The notes under the pieces: generated by a model | What the model was told of the DNA's origin: nothing | Database searches by the model: none | Seen by the model: the letters and a program-made list of their open reading frames with translations, nothing else | Assembly: GCA_937996725.1 (NCBI GenBank) | Contig: CALKUR010000024.1 | Span: forward strand, 1-13,251 | From: an uncultured Dechloromonas sp. | GTDB lineage: Bacteria > Pseudomonadota > Gammaproteobacteria > Burkholderiales > Rhodocyclaceae | DNA length: 13,251 nt | Direction of reading: 5' to 3' | Shown here: piece by piece, positions 1-6,599 of the stretch | Position numbering within the stretch: the stretch's first letter is position 1 | Layout: each line of letters opens with the position of its first letter | Program-made: the position numbers and the translations under genes

Positions 1-301
1 CTAAGGCGGTCATGTTGGCAAACAGGCGGATGTTCTGGAAGGTGCGGGCAATGCCCTGGCGCACGGTCTTATCCGGCGCGTTGCTGACGAGTGGCTTGTC
101 GTCGAACACGAAGTCGCCGCTATCCGGCACATACAACCCGGTGAGGCAATTGAATAGCGTAGTCTTGCCCGCGCCGTTGGGGCCGATGAGACCATAGATC
201 TCGCCGCGGTTAAGCGTGATGGACACATCTTTAAGCGCCTGGACGCCGCCGAAGGCTTTGCTGATGTTGGAGGCGCGTAGGAGCGTGTGAGTCGTTGTCA
301 T
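1..301 (-). CDS. livG: Branched-chain amino acid ABC transporter ATP-binding protein LivG (partial, N-terminal part)
   Basis: First 100 residues of a cytoplasmic ABC ATPase; the rest lies beyond the left edge. The Walker A motif GPNGAGKTT is at residues 40-48, and the segment ARTFQNIRLF near residue 90 is the Q-loop region typical of LivG, one of the two ATPases of LivFGHMK-type importers. The protein would pair with LivF and drive uptake through LivH and LivM. The ATG at 299-301 gives the usual start just ahead of the ISKAFGGVQAL strand, and only 7 bases separate it from the livM stop, so it is the distal part of the liv operon. livF is expected next, outside the window. The family is certain; substrate specificity is inferred from the operon. 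Confidence 0.93.
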   Translation of the reverse strand, partial: MTTTHTLLRASNISKAFGGVQALKDVSITLNRGEIYGLIGPNGAGKTTLFNCLTGLYVPDSGDFVFDDKPLVSNAPDKTVRQGIARTFQNIRLFANMTAL

Positions 302-308
302 GGCGACC

Positions 309-1442
309 TCACATCGGGTTGACCGGCACATCAGCCGATGCATCGCTGTTCTGCACGTCTTCGATTTCGCGACGACGCTGTGGCGATGGCCACAGACCAC
401 TGGGGCGGTAACGCATCACCAGCACCAGCGACAGCCCGAACAGCAGCATGCGCAGGGTTTCTGGATCAACCAGCACGCTGCCAAACAGACTTTGTTGTAC
501 GGGTGCGGCAATATGACGGAAGAACTCCGGCAACAGCGTGAGTAGGAGTGCGCCGAGGATCACGCCGGGGATATGGCCCATGCCGCCCAGCACCACCATA
601 CACAGCACCATCACCGATTCAAGTAACCCGAAGGACTCCGGGCTAACAAATTGCTGGAAGCCCGCAAAGAGGCCGCCGGCCACGCCGCCGAAGGTGGCGC
701 CCATGGCGAAGGCCAGTAGCTTAACGTTGCGTGTGTTGATGCCGCAGGCCTTGGCGGCGATTTCGTCTTCACGAATGGCGGCCCAGGCGCGGCCGACCCG
801 CGAGTTCTCAAGGCGTAGGGCGAGGGCGATGATCAGCAGTGCCGCGACGAGAAACAGATAGTAATAAGCGACCAGCGAGGGCATGACAGTAAAACCCAGA
901 TCGAGGGGTCGCGCCAGCGACACGCTGCCGAAATGCACGGGGTCGATGGCCGAGATGCCCTGTGGGCCGTTGGTGATGTTGACCGGGGCGTTGAGGTTAT
1001 TCAGAAAGATGCGAATGATTTCGCCGAAGCCCAGCGTGACGATGGCGAGATAGTCGCCGCGTAGTTTGAGGGTGGGTGCGCCGAGCAGTACGCCGAATAA
1101 GCCGGCGACGCCCGCGCCCAATGGCAGGATCGCCCACATGGGCCAATGTAAGCCGAACTGTGGGCTGGCCAGTAGTGCCCAGAGGTACGCACCGACGGCA
1201 TAGAAGGCGATGTAGCCCATGTCGAGCAGACCGGCAAAGCCGACGACGATGTTGAGGCCCAGCGCCAGCATCACATACAGCAAGGCGAAGTTGAGAATGC
1301 GCAGCCAGGTGTTACCGAAACCGGCGGCGATGATCCAGGGCATGGCCGCGAGCAGCAGGCCAAGCAGCGCCCACACGAGCCAGTGCACACGCGCGCCGTT
1401 GGGGTGGCTCAATCGGGCAAGGAAACGGGCGGCCATTTTCAT
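309..1442 (-). CDS. livM: Branched-chain amino acid ABC transporter permease LivM
   Basis: Inner-membrane permease of 377 residues, with about ten hydrophobic segments. It forms the translocation channel with LivH. The LivM hallmark GFAGLLDMGYIAFYAVGAY lies near residues 68-86, and the cytoplasmic loop that contacts the ATPase (GRAWAAIREDEIAAKACGIN) is at 217-236. The C-terminus ends with a hydrophilic tail of about 30 residues after the family's RPSGLWP motif. Two in-frame ATGs (1442 and 1436) are possible starts; the first is preceded by AAGGT about ten bases upstream and was chosen. It starts 11 bases after the livH stop and ends 7 bases before livG, consistent with one transcript. E. coli LivM is somewhat longer at the N-terminus, which is normal variation in the family. 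Confidence 0.95.
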   Translation of the reverse strand: MKMAARFLARLSHPNGARVHWLVWALLGLLLAAMPWIIAAGFGNTWLRILNFALLYVMLALGLNIVVGFAGLLDMGYIAFYAVGAYLWALLASPQFGLHWPMWAILPLGAGVAGLFGVLLGAPTLKLRGDYLAIVTLGFGEIIRIFLNNLNAPVNITNGPQGISAIDPVHFGSVSLARPLDLGFTVMPSLVAYYYLFLVAALLIIALALRLENSRVGRAWAAIREDEIAAKACGINTRNVKLLAFAMGATFGGVAGGLFAGFQQFVSPESFGLLESVMVLCMVVLGGMGHIPGVILGALLLTLLPEFFRHIAAPVQQSLFGSVLVDPETLRMLLFGLSLVLVMRYRPSGLWPSPQRRREIEDVQNSDASADVPVNPM

Positions 1443-1453
1443 GGGGCGTGACC

Positions 1454-2377
1454 TTAGGCGCGTTCCGAAACACGCTCGCCCATCAGGCCGCCTGGTCGGA
1501 AAACCAGTACGCCGATGAGGACGAGGAAGGCGAAGATGTCTTGATAGTGCGACCCGAGGAAGCCACCGGTGAGATCTTCGATGTAACCGCCACCGAGCGA
1601 TTCGATCAGGCCGAGCAAGAGACCGCCGAGCATGGCACCGGTGATGTTGCCGATGCCACCGAGCACGGCCGCGGTGAATGCTTTAAGACCCAGCAAGAAG
1701 CCCATGTAGTAATGCGCCACGGAATAGTTGGCGCCCACCATCAGGCCGGCCAGCGCGGCGAGTGCGGCGCCGATGACAAAGGTGAGGGTGATGATGCGGT
1801 TGACCGGGATGCCCATCAGTTCGGCAATGGCCGGGTTCTCGGCGGTGGCGCGCATGGCCTGGCCCAGCGAGGTGCGTTGGATCAGCCAAGCAAGTGCGGC
1901 CATCGTGACGGTGGCCAATACGATAGTGACCACTTGGATGAGCGTGATGTGGGCACCGCCAATGTCGTAATGCACGAGCGGCAGAATATCTGGAAACGAG
2001 TGATAGCTACGCCCCCAGATCATCATGGCCAGGTTTTGCAGCAGGATCGATACGCCGATGGCACTAATGAGCGGCGCGAGTTTGGGCGCATGGCGCAGCG
2101 GGCGGTAGGCGTAACGTTCAATCGCCCAGGCCAGCCCCATGCACACCGGTGCGGCCACGAGCAGCGATAGCAAGGCCAGCAGCACCGGCGGCATACCAGT
2201 CGGTAACAGCGCCGTCATGACGGTATAGGCGACCAGCGCGCCGACCATGACGACTTCACCATGGGCAAAGTTGATCAGCCCCAGGATGCCATAGACCATG
2301 GTGTAGCCCAACGCGACGAGCGCGTAGATGCTACCGAGGACAAGCCCGTTGATGATCTGCTGGAGAAAGATATCCAT
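1454..2377 (-). CDS. livH: Branched-chain amino acid ABC transporter permease LivH
   Basis: Inner-membrane permease of 307 residues, the expected length, with about eight membrane segments. It is the partner of LivM in the importer. The N-terminus MDIFLQQIINGLVLGSIYAL is the classic LivH beginning and fixes the start; YGILGLINFAHGE (about 29-41) and the C-terminal FRPGGLMGE segment are family hallmarks. The start codon is only five bases downstream of the U-run of a strong terminator-like hairpin that follows livK. No Shine-Dalgarno sequence is visible: the bases just upstream read TTTTTTGGCAC. Expression relative to livK is therefore probably lower and dependent on read-through, by inference. 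Confidence 0.95.
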   Translation of the reverse strand: MDIFLQQIINGLVLGSIYALVALGYTMVYGILGLINFAHGEVVMVGALVAYTVMTALLPTGMPPVLLALLSLLVAAPVCMGLAWAIERYAYRPLRHAPKLAPLISAIGVSILLQNLAMMIWGRSYHSFPDILPLVHYDIGGAHITLIQVVTIVLATVTMAALAWLIQRTSLGQAMRATAENPAIAELMGIPVNRIITLTFVIGAALAALAGLMVGANYSVAHYYMGFLLGLKAFTAAVLGGIGNITGAMLGGLLLGLIESLGGGYIEDLTGGFLGSHYQDIFAFLVLIGVLVFRPGGLMGERVSERA

Positions 2378-2382
2378 GTGCC

Positions 2383-2413
2383 AAAAAATTGCCCGACCAT
2401 CGGGTCGGGCAAT
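2383..2413 (-). terminator. Intrinsic terminator or attenuator between livK and livH
   Basis: On the minus strand a perfect 11-base-pair stem (ATTGCCCGACC with GGTCGGGCAAT, arms 2403-2413 and 2388-2398) closes a four-base loop (2399-2402). It is followed by six T (2383-2388, sharing the last stem base). This is a textbook rho-independent terminator lying 15 bases beyond the livK stop and five before the livH ATG. In liv operons partial termination after the binding-protein gene is a plausible way to make more binding protein than permease; that role here is inference. Confidence 0.88.
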
Positions 2414-2428
2414 CGGGTGCGTTGACGC

Positions 2429-3619
2429 TTATTTAGCCGCTGGGGTGGCGGGTGCCGAGACCGTTTCGACGAAGGCCCAGTTGCCGCCTTTGTCTTGATA
2501 GATCGAGACAGCTGGCGTGGCCAGATCACCCTTGGTGTCGAAGGTGATCTTGGCGGTCACGCCTTGATACTGCGCCTTGCCGACTTCCGGCAGGTACTTG
2601 GCCGGGTCGGCCGAGTTGGCGCGTTGCATGGCATCGGCCATGACCATCACTGCGTCGTAGACGTAGGCTGCATAAAGCTGAATCTGCTGGTTGAAGCGTT
2701 GCTTGTACTTCTCTTTGAAGACAGTACCCCCGGGCATTTTTTCCAGTGGCACGCCGGGCAGCGAGCAGTACTGGCCTTCGGCTGCATTGCCGGCCAGCTT
2801 GAGGAACTCCGGCGTACAGCCGCCGTCGCCGATCAGGAAGGCCGACTTGATGCCGAGCTCACGCGCTTGCTTGAGCGCCGGGCCGCCCTGGGCATCCATG
2901 GCGCTGAAGAACAACACGTCCGGGTTCGTGGCTTTGATCTTGGTCAGGATGGCCTTGAAGTCGGTGGCTTTGTCGGTGGTGAATTCTTGCGCGACCACTT
3001 TGGCACCATCGGCCTCGGCGGCCTTCTTGAACTCATCGGCCAGACCCTGACCATAAGCGGTGCGGTCATCGACGATGGCGATGGTTTTAGCTTTCAGCGT
3101 TTTGGTAGCGAACTGGGCCAGCGCCTGACCTTGGTGCACATCGTTGGCGAAGACGCGGAAGGTGGTCTTGAAGCCTTGTTGCGTATAGGTCGGGTTGGTG
3201 GCCGAGCCGGAGATCTGCGGGATACCGGCATCGGAATAGATGCGCGAGGCCGGGATGGTGGTGCCGGAGTTCAGGTGACCGATGACGCCGTTAACCTTTT
3301 GGTCGACAAACTTCTGCGCCACGGTGGTGCCGGTTTTCGGGTCAGCCTGGTCGTCTTCCGAAATCAGCACGAATTTCACTTTGCTACCGCCGATGCTGAG
3401 GCCGCGGCTGTTGAGTTCGTCGACGGCCATGACGGCACCGTTTTCGTTGTCTTTACCTAGGTGCGCTTGCGGGCCGGTGAGCGGTGCCGCGTGACCGATC
3501 TTGATGGTCACCTCGCCGGTGGCGACGGGGGCAGCATCTTTGTTGCCACAGGCCGTGAGGCTGAGCGCGGCGACAGCGGCGGCGGTGAGCGAGAGGGCGT
3601 GACGGGCAAATGGGGTCAT
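2429..3619 (-). CDS. livK: Branched-chain amino acid ABC transporter substrate-binding lipoprotein (LivK/LivJ type)
   Basis: Binding protein of 396 residues in the type I periplasmic-binding family (leucine/isoleucine/valine-binding, Peripla_BP_6). It captures substrate and delivers it to LivHM. A signal sequence (positively charged start, hydrophobic stretch 8-20) ends in the lipobox LTAC with Cys24, so it is probably a membrane-anchored lipoprotein rather than a free periplasmic protein. The mature part opens with KIGHAAPLTGPQAHLG, a typical first strand and ligand loop. The ATG at 3619 was chosen because GGAG lies six bases upstream. An in-frame GTG at 3652 would add 11 residues (MKMTKIFPEPA) ahead of the signal peptide and has no good ribosome site. 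The exact ligand is not provable from sequence; branched-chain amino acids are the best inference from the operon. Confidence 0.93.
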   Translation of the reverse strand: MTPFARHALSLTAAAVAALSLTACGNKDAAPVATGEVTIKIGHAAPLTGPQAHLGKDNENGAVMAVDELNSRGLSIGGSKVKFVLISEDDQADPKTGTTVAQKFVDQKVNGVIGHLNSGTTIPASRIYSDAGIPQISGSATNPTYTQQGFKTTFRVFANDVHQGQALAQFATKTLKAKTIAIVDDRTAYGQGLADEFKKAAEADGAKVVAQEFTTDKATDFKAILTKIKATNPDVLFFSAMDAQGGPALKQARELGIKSAFLIGDGGCTPEFLKLAGNAAEGQYCSLPGVPLEKMPGGTVFKEKYKQRFNQQIQLYAAYVYDAVMVMADAMQRANSADPAKYLPEVGKAQYQGVTAKITFDTKGDLATPAVSIYQDKGGNWAFVETVSAPATPAAK

Positions 3620-3625
3620 AGCAGG

Positions 3626-3629
3626 CTCC
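3626..3629 (-). promoter_or_regulatory. Ribosome binding site deciding the livK start
   Basis: GGAG on the minus strand, six bases upstream of the ATG at 3619. It supports that start over the in-frame GTG at 3652, which is preceded only by the T-run of the metF terminator. Confidence 0.7.
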
Positions 3630-3654
3630 GGAAATATTTTTGTCATTTTCACAT

Positions 3655-3680
3655 AAAAAAACCGACCCCGTGAGGTCGGT
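3655..3680 (-). terminator. Intrinsic terminator of the ahcY-metF operon
   Basis: Downstream of metF the minus strand has a seven-base-pair stem ACCGACC/GGTCGGT (3674-3680 with 3661-3667), a six-base loop, then a run of seven T (3655-3661, sharing the last stem base). It begins 25 bases after the metF stop. The T-run ends only 35 bases ahead of the livK ATG, leaving very little room for a separate livK promoter. Confidence 0.87.
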
Positions 3681-3705
3681 CTTTCGGCGGCCGAGCGGCT
3701 AGGGT

Positions 3706-4542
3706 TTAGAGACCGAGTCGGCGGCAGATTTCCAGCGTTAGGGCCGACTGGTTCATGGTGTAGAAATGCAGCCCCGGTGCGTCGCCTTCGATGAGTTGTT
3801 CGCAGAGGTCGGTGACGACGTCGAGACCAAAGGCCTTGATGCTGTCGGCATCGTCGCCGTAGCTTTCCAGCGTGCGGCGCATCCAGCGCGGGATCTCCGC
3901 ACCACAGGCATCCGAGAAACGGGCCAGCTTGGTAAAGCCGCTGATCGGCATGATGCCCGGCACGATGGGCTGGGTCACACCAGCATTACGGGCCGCATCC
4001 ACGAAGTTGAAGTAGGCATCTGCGTTAAAGAAGTACTGCGTGATCGCCGAGTCGGCACCGGCGTTCATCTTGGTGACGAAGGCGCGTAGGTCGTCGGCCG
4101 GCGTGCGGGCTTGCGGGTGCCATTCCGGATAGGCGGCGACTTCGATGTGAAACTGATCGCCGGTGGTATCGCGAATGAATTCGACCAACTCGTTGGCGTA
4201 ACGGAACTCGCCCGCTTCGGCCATACCGGAGGGTAGGTCGCCGCGCAGGGCGACGATGCGGCGAATGCCCAGTTCCTGATACTCGTCGAGAATCTCGCGG
4301 ATGCTCTCGCGGGTGGAACCGATGCACGACAGATGCGGTGCGGCGTCGATGCCCTCGCTCACCATCTCGCGGATCACGTCGAAGGTGCGCTCACGCGTGG
4401 AACCGCCGGCCCCATAAGTGACCGAACAGAAGGTCGGTTCGAGCACGGCGAGTTTTTCGCGGACGACGCGCAGTTTGTCGAGGCCTTCCGGCGTTTGCGG
4501 CGGGAAGTATTCGACGGAGAGTTCGACGGACGGTTGCGTCAT
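3706..4542 (-). CDS. metF: Methylenetetrahydrofolate reductase [NAD(P)H]
   Basis: Cytoplasmic flavoenzyme of 278 residues that reduces 5,10-methylene-THF to 5-methyl-THF, the methyl donor for homocysteine remethylation to methionine. The N-terminal strand SVEYFPPQTPEGLDKL carries Glu11, equivalent to the catalytic Glu28 of E. coli MetF. The flavin-site motif ALRGDLP has Asp102, matching E. coli Asp120. TYGAGGSTRERT near 43-54 is also characteristic. The length fits bacterial MetF, which lacks the eukaryotic regulatory domain. The ATG at 4542 is preferred, with an AGG about nine bases upstream and 16 bases after the upstream gene. A TTG at 4572 would overlap that gene by 14 bases and add ten residues. 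It is the last gene of the SAH-riboswitch operon. Confidence 0.96.
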   Translation of the reverse strand: MTQPSVELSVEYFPPQTPEGLDKLRVVREKLAVLEPTFCSVTYGAGGSTRERTFDVIREMVSEGIDAAPHLSCIGSTRESIREILDEYQELGIRRIVALRGDLPSGMAEAGEFRYANELVEFIRDTTGDQFHIEVAAYPEWHPQARTPADDLRAFVTKMNAGADSAITQYFFNADAYFNFVDAARNAGVTQPIVPGIMPISGFTKLARFSDACGAEIPRWMRRTLESYGDDADSIKAFGLDVVTDLCEQLIEGDAPGLHFYTMNQSALTLEICRRLGL

Positions 4543-4558
4543 GGTGAATGCCTGGAGA

Positions 4559-4915
4559 TCAGCGTTGCTCAACGCGCGGTTGCTCGGTCAGCGACGAGAG
4601 GAACCAGCTGGCGATGCTGTAAACGATAGAACCGAAGAGTGCCGAGAAGAAGCCCTCGACCACGAAACCGCTGAGGATGTCGCCTACCCACCAGAACATC
4701 ATCGCGTTGATGACGAACAGGAACAGACCCAGCGTAAGCAGGGTGACCGGTAGCGTCAGCAGGATGAAGATCGGGCGGATGATGGCGTTGACCAGGCCGA
4801 GAATGACGACGGCGATGAGCGCCGAGCCAAAGCTCTCGATATGAATGCCCGGCACGATGTACGGTACGAGCAGCAAGGCGACGGCATTCAATGCCCAGGT
4901 CAACAGCAGTTTCAT
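4559..4915 (-). CDS. Small four-helix membrane protein, phage holin family 4 (Phage_holin_4_2 type)
   Basis: Protein of 118 residues, almost entirely hydrophobic, with four predicted membrane segments near 3-20, 30-48, 52-75 and 88-108, and a short charged C-terminus. The motif NAIIRPIF at 43-50, between helices two and three, is characteristic of the widespread Phage_holin_4_2/YvlD-type family. Despite the name, most members are chromosomal and their function is unknown. There is no endolysin or other phage gene nearby, so lysis is not implied. It sits 15 bases after ahcY and 16 bases before metF, inside the SAH-riboswitch operon. An AAGGA lies upstream of the ATG at 4915. Its role in the methyl cycle, if any, cannot be read from the sequence. 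Confidence 0.88.
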   Translation of the reverse strand: MKLLLTWALNAVALLLVPYIVPGIHIESFGSALIAVVILGLVNAIIRPIFILLTLPVTLLTLGLFLFVINAMMFWWVGDILSGFVVEGFFSALFGSIVYSIASWFLSSLTEQPRVEQR

Positions 4916-4930
4916 GGCGAGTTTCCTTGA

Positions 4931-6340
4931 TTAGTAGCGGTAGTGTTCCGGCTTGTACGGACCCGATTTTGACACACCGATGTAGGCGGCCTGTTGATCG
5001 GTCAGTTCCGTGAGCTGGGCGTTCAGCGTTTTCAGCTGCAGGCGGGCGACCTTTTCATCGAGGTGCTTGGGCAGCGTGTAAACACCGACCGGGTACTTGT
5101 TGCTATCGCGCTCGGTCCACAGTTCGATCTGGGCGATCGTCTGGTTGGCGAACGACGACGACATCACGTAAGACGGATGGCCCGTACCGCAGCCCAGGTT
5201 CACGAGGCGACCCTTGGCCAGCAGGATGATGCGCTTGCCGTCCGGGAAGATCACGTGATCGACTTGCGGCTTGATCTCTTCCCACTGGTATTTTTCCAGC
5301 GAGGCGACATCGATTTCGTTGTCGAAGTGACCGATGTTGCAGACGATGGCGTTGTTCTTCATCTTGGCCATGTGGTCATGGGTGATGACGTGGAAGTTAC
5401 CGGTCGTGGTGACGAAGATGTCGGCGTGTTCGGCGGCGTATTCCATGGTGACGACGCGGTAGCCTTCCATCGCGGCTTGTAGGGCGCAGATCGGATCGAT
5501 TTCGGTGACCCAGACTTGCGCCGACAGGGCGCGCAGTGCTTGAGCCGAACCCTTGCCCACATCGCCGTAACCGGCAACCACGGCAACCTTACCGGCAACC
5601 ATCACATCGGTGGCGCGCTTGATGCCATCGACCAGCGATTCGCGGCAGCCATACAGGTTGTCGAACTTCGATTTGGTGACCGAGTCATTGACGTTGATGC
5701 CGGGGAACTTGAGGTCGCCACGGGCATGCATCTGATACAGACGGTGCACGCCGGTGGTGGTTTCTTCAGTGACACCCTTGATCTTGTCTAGGCGTGTGGA
5801 GTACCAGGTCGGATCCACAGCGATCTTGGCCTTGATGGCGGCAAACAGGATGCGTTCTTCTTCGCTGCCCGGATTGTTCAGCACGGCTTGATCTTTTTCA
5901 GCCTTGGCACCCAGGTGCAGCAGCAGGGTGGCGTCGCCGCCGTCATCAAGAATCATGTTCGAGTAACCGCCGTCGGTCCACTCGAAAATGCGGTGGGTGT
6001 AATCCCAGTAGTCTTCCAGCGACTCGCCCTTCACGGCAAAGACCGGCGTGCCCTTGGCAGCGATGGCCGCAGCTGCGTGATCCTGCGTCGAGAAGATGTT
6101 GCACGAGGCCCAGCGTACTTCGGCACCCAGCGCTTGCAGGGTTTCGATCAGCACGGCGGTTTGAATGGTCATGTGCAGCGAACCGGTGATGCGGGCGCCA
6201 CGCAGCGGTTGGGTGGCGGCGAATTCTTCGCGGATCGCCATCAGGCCCGGCATTTCGGTTTCTGCAATCAGAATCTCGCGACGGCCCCAATCGGCCAGCG
6301 ACATATCTGCAATGACGTAATCTTTGGATGTTGCGTTCAT
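4931..6340 (-). CDS. ahcY: Adenosylhomocysteinase (S-adenosyl-L-homocysteine hydrolase)
   Basis: Cytoplasmic NAD-dependent enzyme of 469 residues that reversibly splits S-adenosylhomocysteine into adenosine and homocysteine, removing the product inhibitor of methyltransferases. The catalytic stretch NDSVTKSKFDNLYGC (218-232) carries Lys223, Asp227 and Cys232, matching human Lys186, Asp190 and Cys195. TEETTTG (191-197) and the NAD-binding loop GYGDVGKG (257-264) follow. The C-terminus GPYKPEHYRY holds the Lys and Tyr that reach into the neighbouring subunit's NAD site. The length of about 470 with an extra segment near 145-185 is typical of proteobacterial forms. The ATG at 6340 has a strong AAGGAAG site six bases... 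upstream within the leader. Transcription passes through a SAH riboswitch, so the substrate itself should induce the gene. Confidence 0.98.
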   Translation of the reverse strand: MNATSKDYVIADMSLADWGRREILIAETEMPGLMAIREEFAATQPLRGARITGSLHMTIQTAVLIETLQALGAEVRWASCNIFSTQDHAAAAIAAKGTPVFAVKGESLEDYWDYTHRIFEWTDGGYSNMILDDGGDATLLLHLGAKAEKDQAVLNNPGSEEERILFAAIKAKIAVDPTWYSTRLDKIKGVTEETTTGVHRLYQMHARGDLKFPGINVNDSVTKSKFDNLYGCRESLVDGIKRATDVMVAGKVAVVAGYGDVGKGSAQALRALSAQVWVTEIDPICALQAAMEGYRVVTMEYAAEHADIFVTTTGNFHVITHDHMAKMKNNAIVCNIGHFDNEIDVASLEKYQWEEIKPQVDHVIFPDGKRIILLAKGRLVNLGCGTGHPSYVMSSSFANQTIAQIELWTERDSNKYPVGVYTLPKHLDEKVARLQLKTLNAQLTELTDQQAAYIGVSKSGPYKPEHYRY

Positions 6341-6344
6341 AGAG

Positions 6345-6351
6345 CTTCCTT
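6345..6351 (-). promoter_or_regulatory. ahcY ribosome binding site, possibly masked by an upstream complementary segment
   Basis: AAGGAAG on the minus strand lies four bases upstream of the ahcY ATG. The segment GGTTTCCTT (minus strand, 6382-6390) can pair with AAGGAAGCT (6343-6351) in a nine-pair stem that includes two G-U pairs and spans a loop of about 30 bases. If formed, it would hide the ribosome site. The ribosome site itself is clear; the pairing is inferred by eye. Confidence 0.65.
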
Positions 6352-6420
6352 TTCCCTAAGAGCGAGGGGAGTGCATCAAGCAAGGAAACCGTTGAACGTG
6401 TGTTGCATGTTCTGCGGTCT

Positions 6421-6457
6421 TCACCTGATCCACCAACCCCACAGGTTGGTCAGGTGA
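6421..6457 (-). promoter_or_regulatory. Strong two-part hairpin just downstream of the SAH riboswitch
   Basis: The minus strand folds as an eight-pair outer stem TCACCTGA/TCAGGTGA (6450-6457 with 6421-6428) and a six-pair inner stem CCAACC/GGTTGG (6444-6449 with 6433-6438) with a five-base loop; a four-base bulge lies on one side. Its first two bases (6456-6457) are also the last two of the riboswitch pseudoknot strand, so the base of the hairpin and the pseudoknot cannot be fully formed together. There is no T-run after it, so it is not a standard intrinsic terminator. It is probably part of the expression platform. Confidence 0.65.
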
Positions 6458-6516
6458 GCGCAGTTAATCAGTCCGAGCCTGGCAGCAGAAGACTCTGCGT
6501 CGCAGCGCTCCTCGGA
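6455..6516 (-). promoter_or_regulatory. SAH riboswitch (S-adenosylhomocysteine-sensing aptamer) upstream of ahcY
   Basis: The minus strand contains the conserved core of the SAH riboswitch family: CCGAGGAGCGCTGC at the 5' end, CCAGGCTCGG in the middle and GCGCTCA at the 3' end. P1 is TCCGAG (6511-6516) with CTCGGA (6472-6477). An inner hairpin is GCAGA (6494-6498) with TCTGC (6485-6489) around a GTCT loop. The pseudoknot is GAGCGC (6505-6510) with GCGCTC (6456-6461). Known members sit upstream of ahcY, metF or metH in proteobacteria and turn genes on when SAH accumulates. Position, downstream gene and motif all agree; recognition is by eye rather than by covariance model. Confidence 0.92.
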
Positions 6517-6525
6517 ATGGATCGA

Positions 6526-6534
6526 ATTGTACCA
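6526..6534 (-). promoter_or_regulatory. Extended -10 promoter for the ahcY operon
   Basis: TGG-TACAAT on the minus strand matches the extended -10 pattern TGn-TATAAT with one mismatch in the hexamer. Its end lies nine bases before the riboswitch P1, so the transcript would begin almost directly with the aptamer. No good -35 box is visible; the -35 position falls in the T-run of the metK terminator. Confidence 0.6.
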
Positions 6535-6545
6535 GACACTGCGCG

Positions 6546-6582
6546 AAAAAAATCCCGGACCGCCCAAATAGGCTTCCGGGAT
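6546..6582 (-). terminator. Intrinsic terminator of metK
   Basis: On the minus strand, 17 bases after the metK stop, ATCCCGGA (6575-6582) pairs perfectly with TCCGGGAT (6552-6559). The 15-base loop can form a short inner stem, and the hairpin is followed by seven T (6546-6552, sharing the last stem base). It separates metK from the SAH-controlled ahcY transcript. Confidence 0.88.
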
Positions 6583-6599
6583 CAATGGGTTACAACGAA

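Noticed and set aside
1448..2170. Plus-strand open frame opposite livH
   Set aside because: Antisense shadow; His/Gly/Glu-rich translation without domains, while livH is certain.
2495..3460. Long plus-strand open frame opposite livK
   Set aside because: Low-complexity Gly/Leu/Asp/Val translation typical of antisense frames in GC-rich genes; livK on the other strand is well supported.
3649..3654. Start-stop element ATGTGA upstream of livK as a regulatory mini-ORF
   Set aside because: It directly follows the T-run of the metF terminator with no ribosome site; a chance occurrence is more likely.
4559..4915. Prophage remnant suggested by a holin-family protein
   Set aside because: No endolysin, integrase, capsid or attachment sequence nearby; the family is mostly chromosomal and the gene is inside a metabolic operon.
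6421..6457. Intrinsic terminator in the ahcY leader
   Set aside because: The hairpin is strong but is followed by AGACCGCAG with no T-run on the minus strand.
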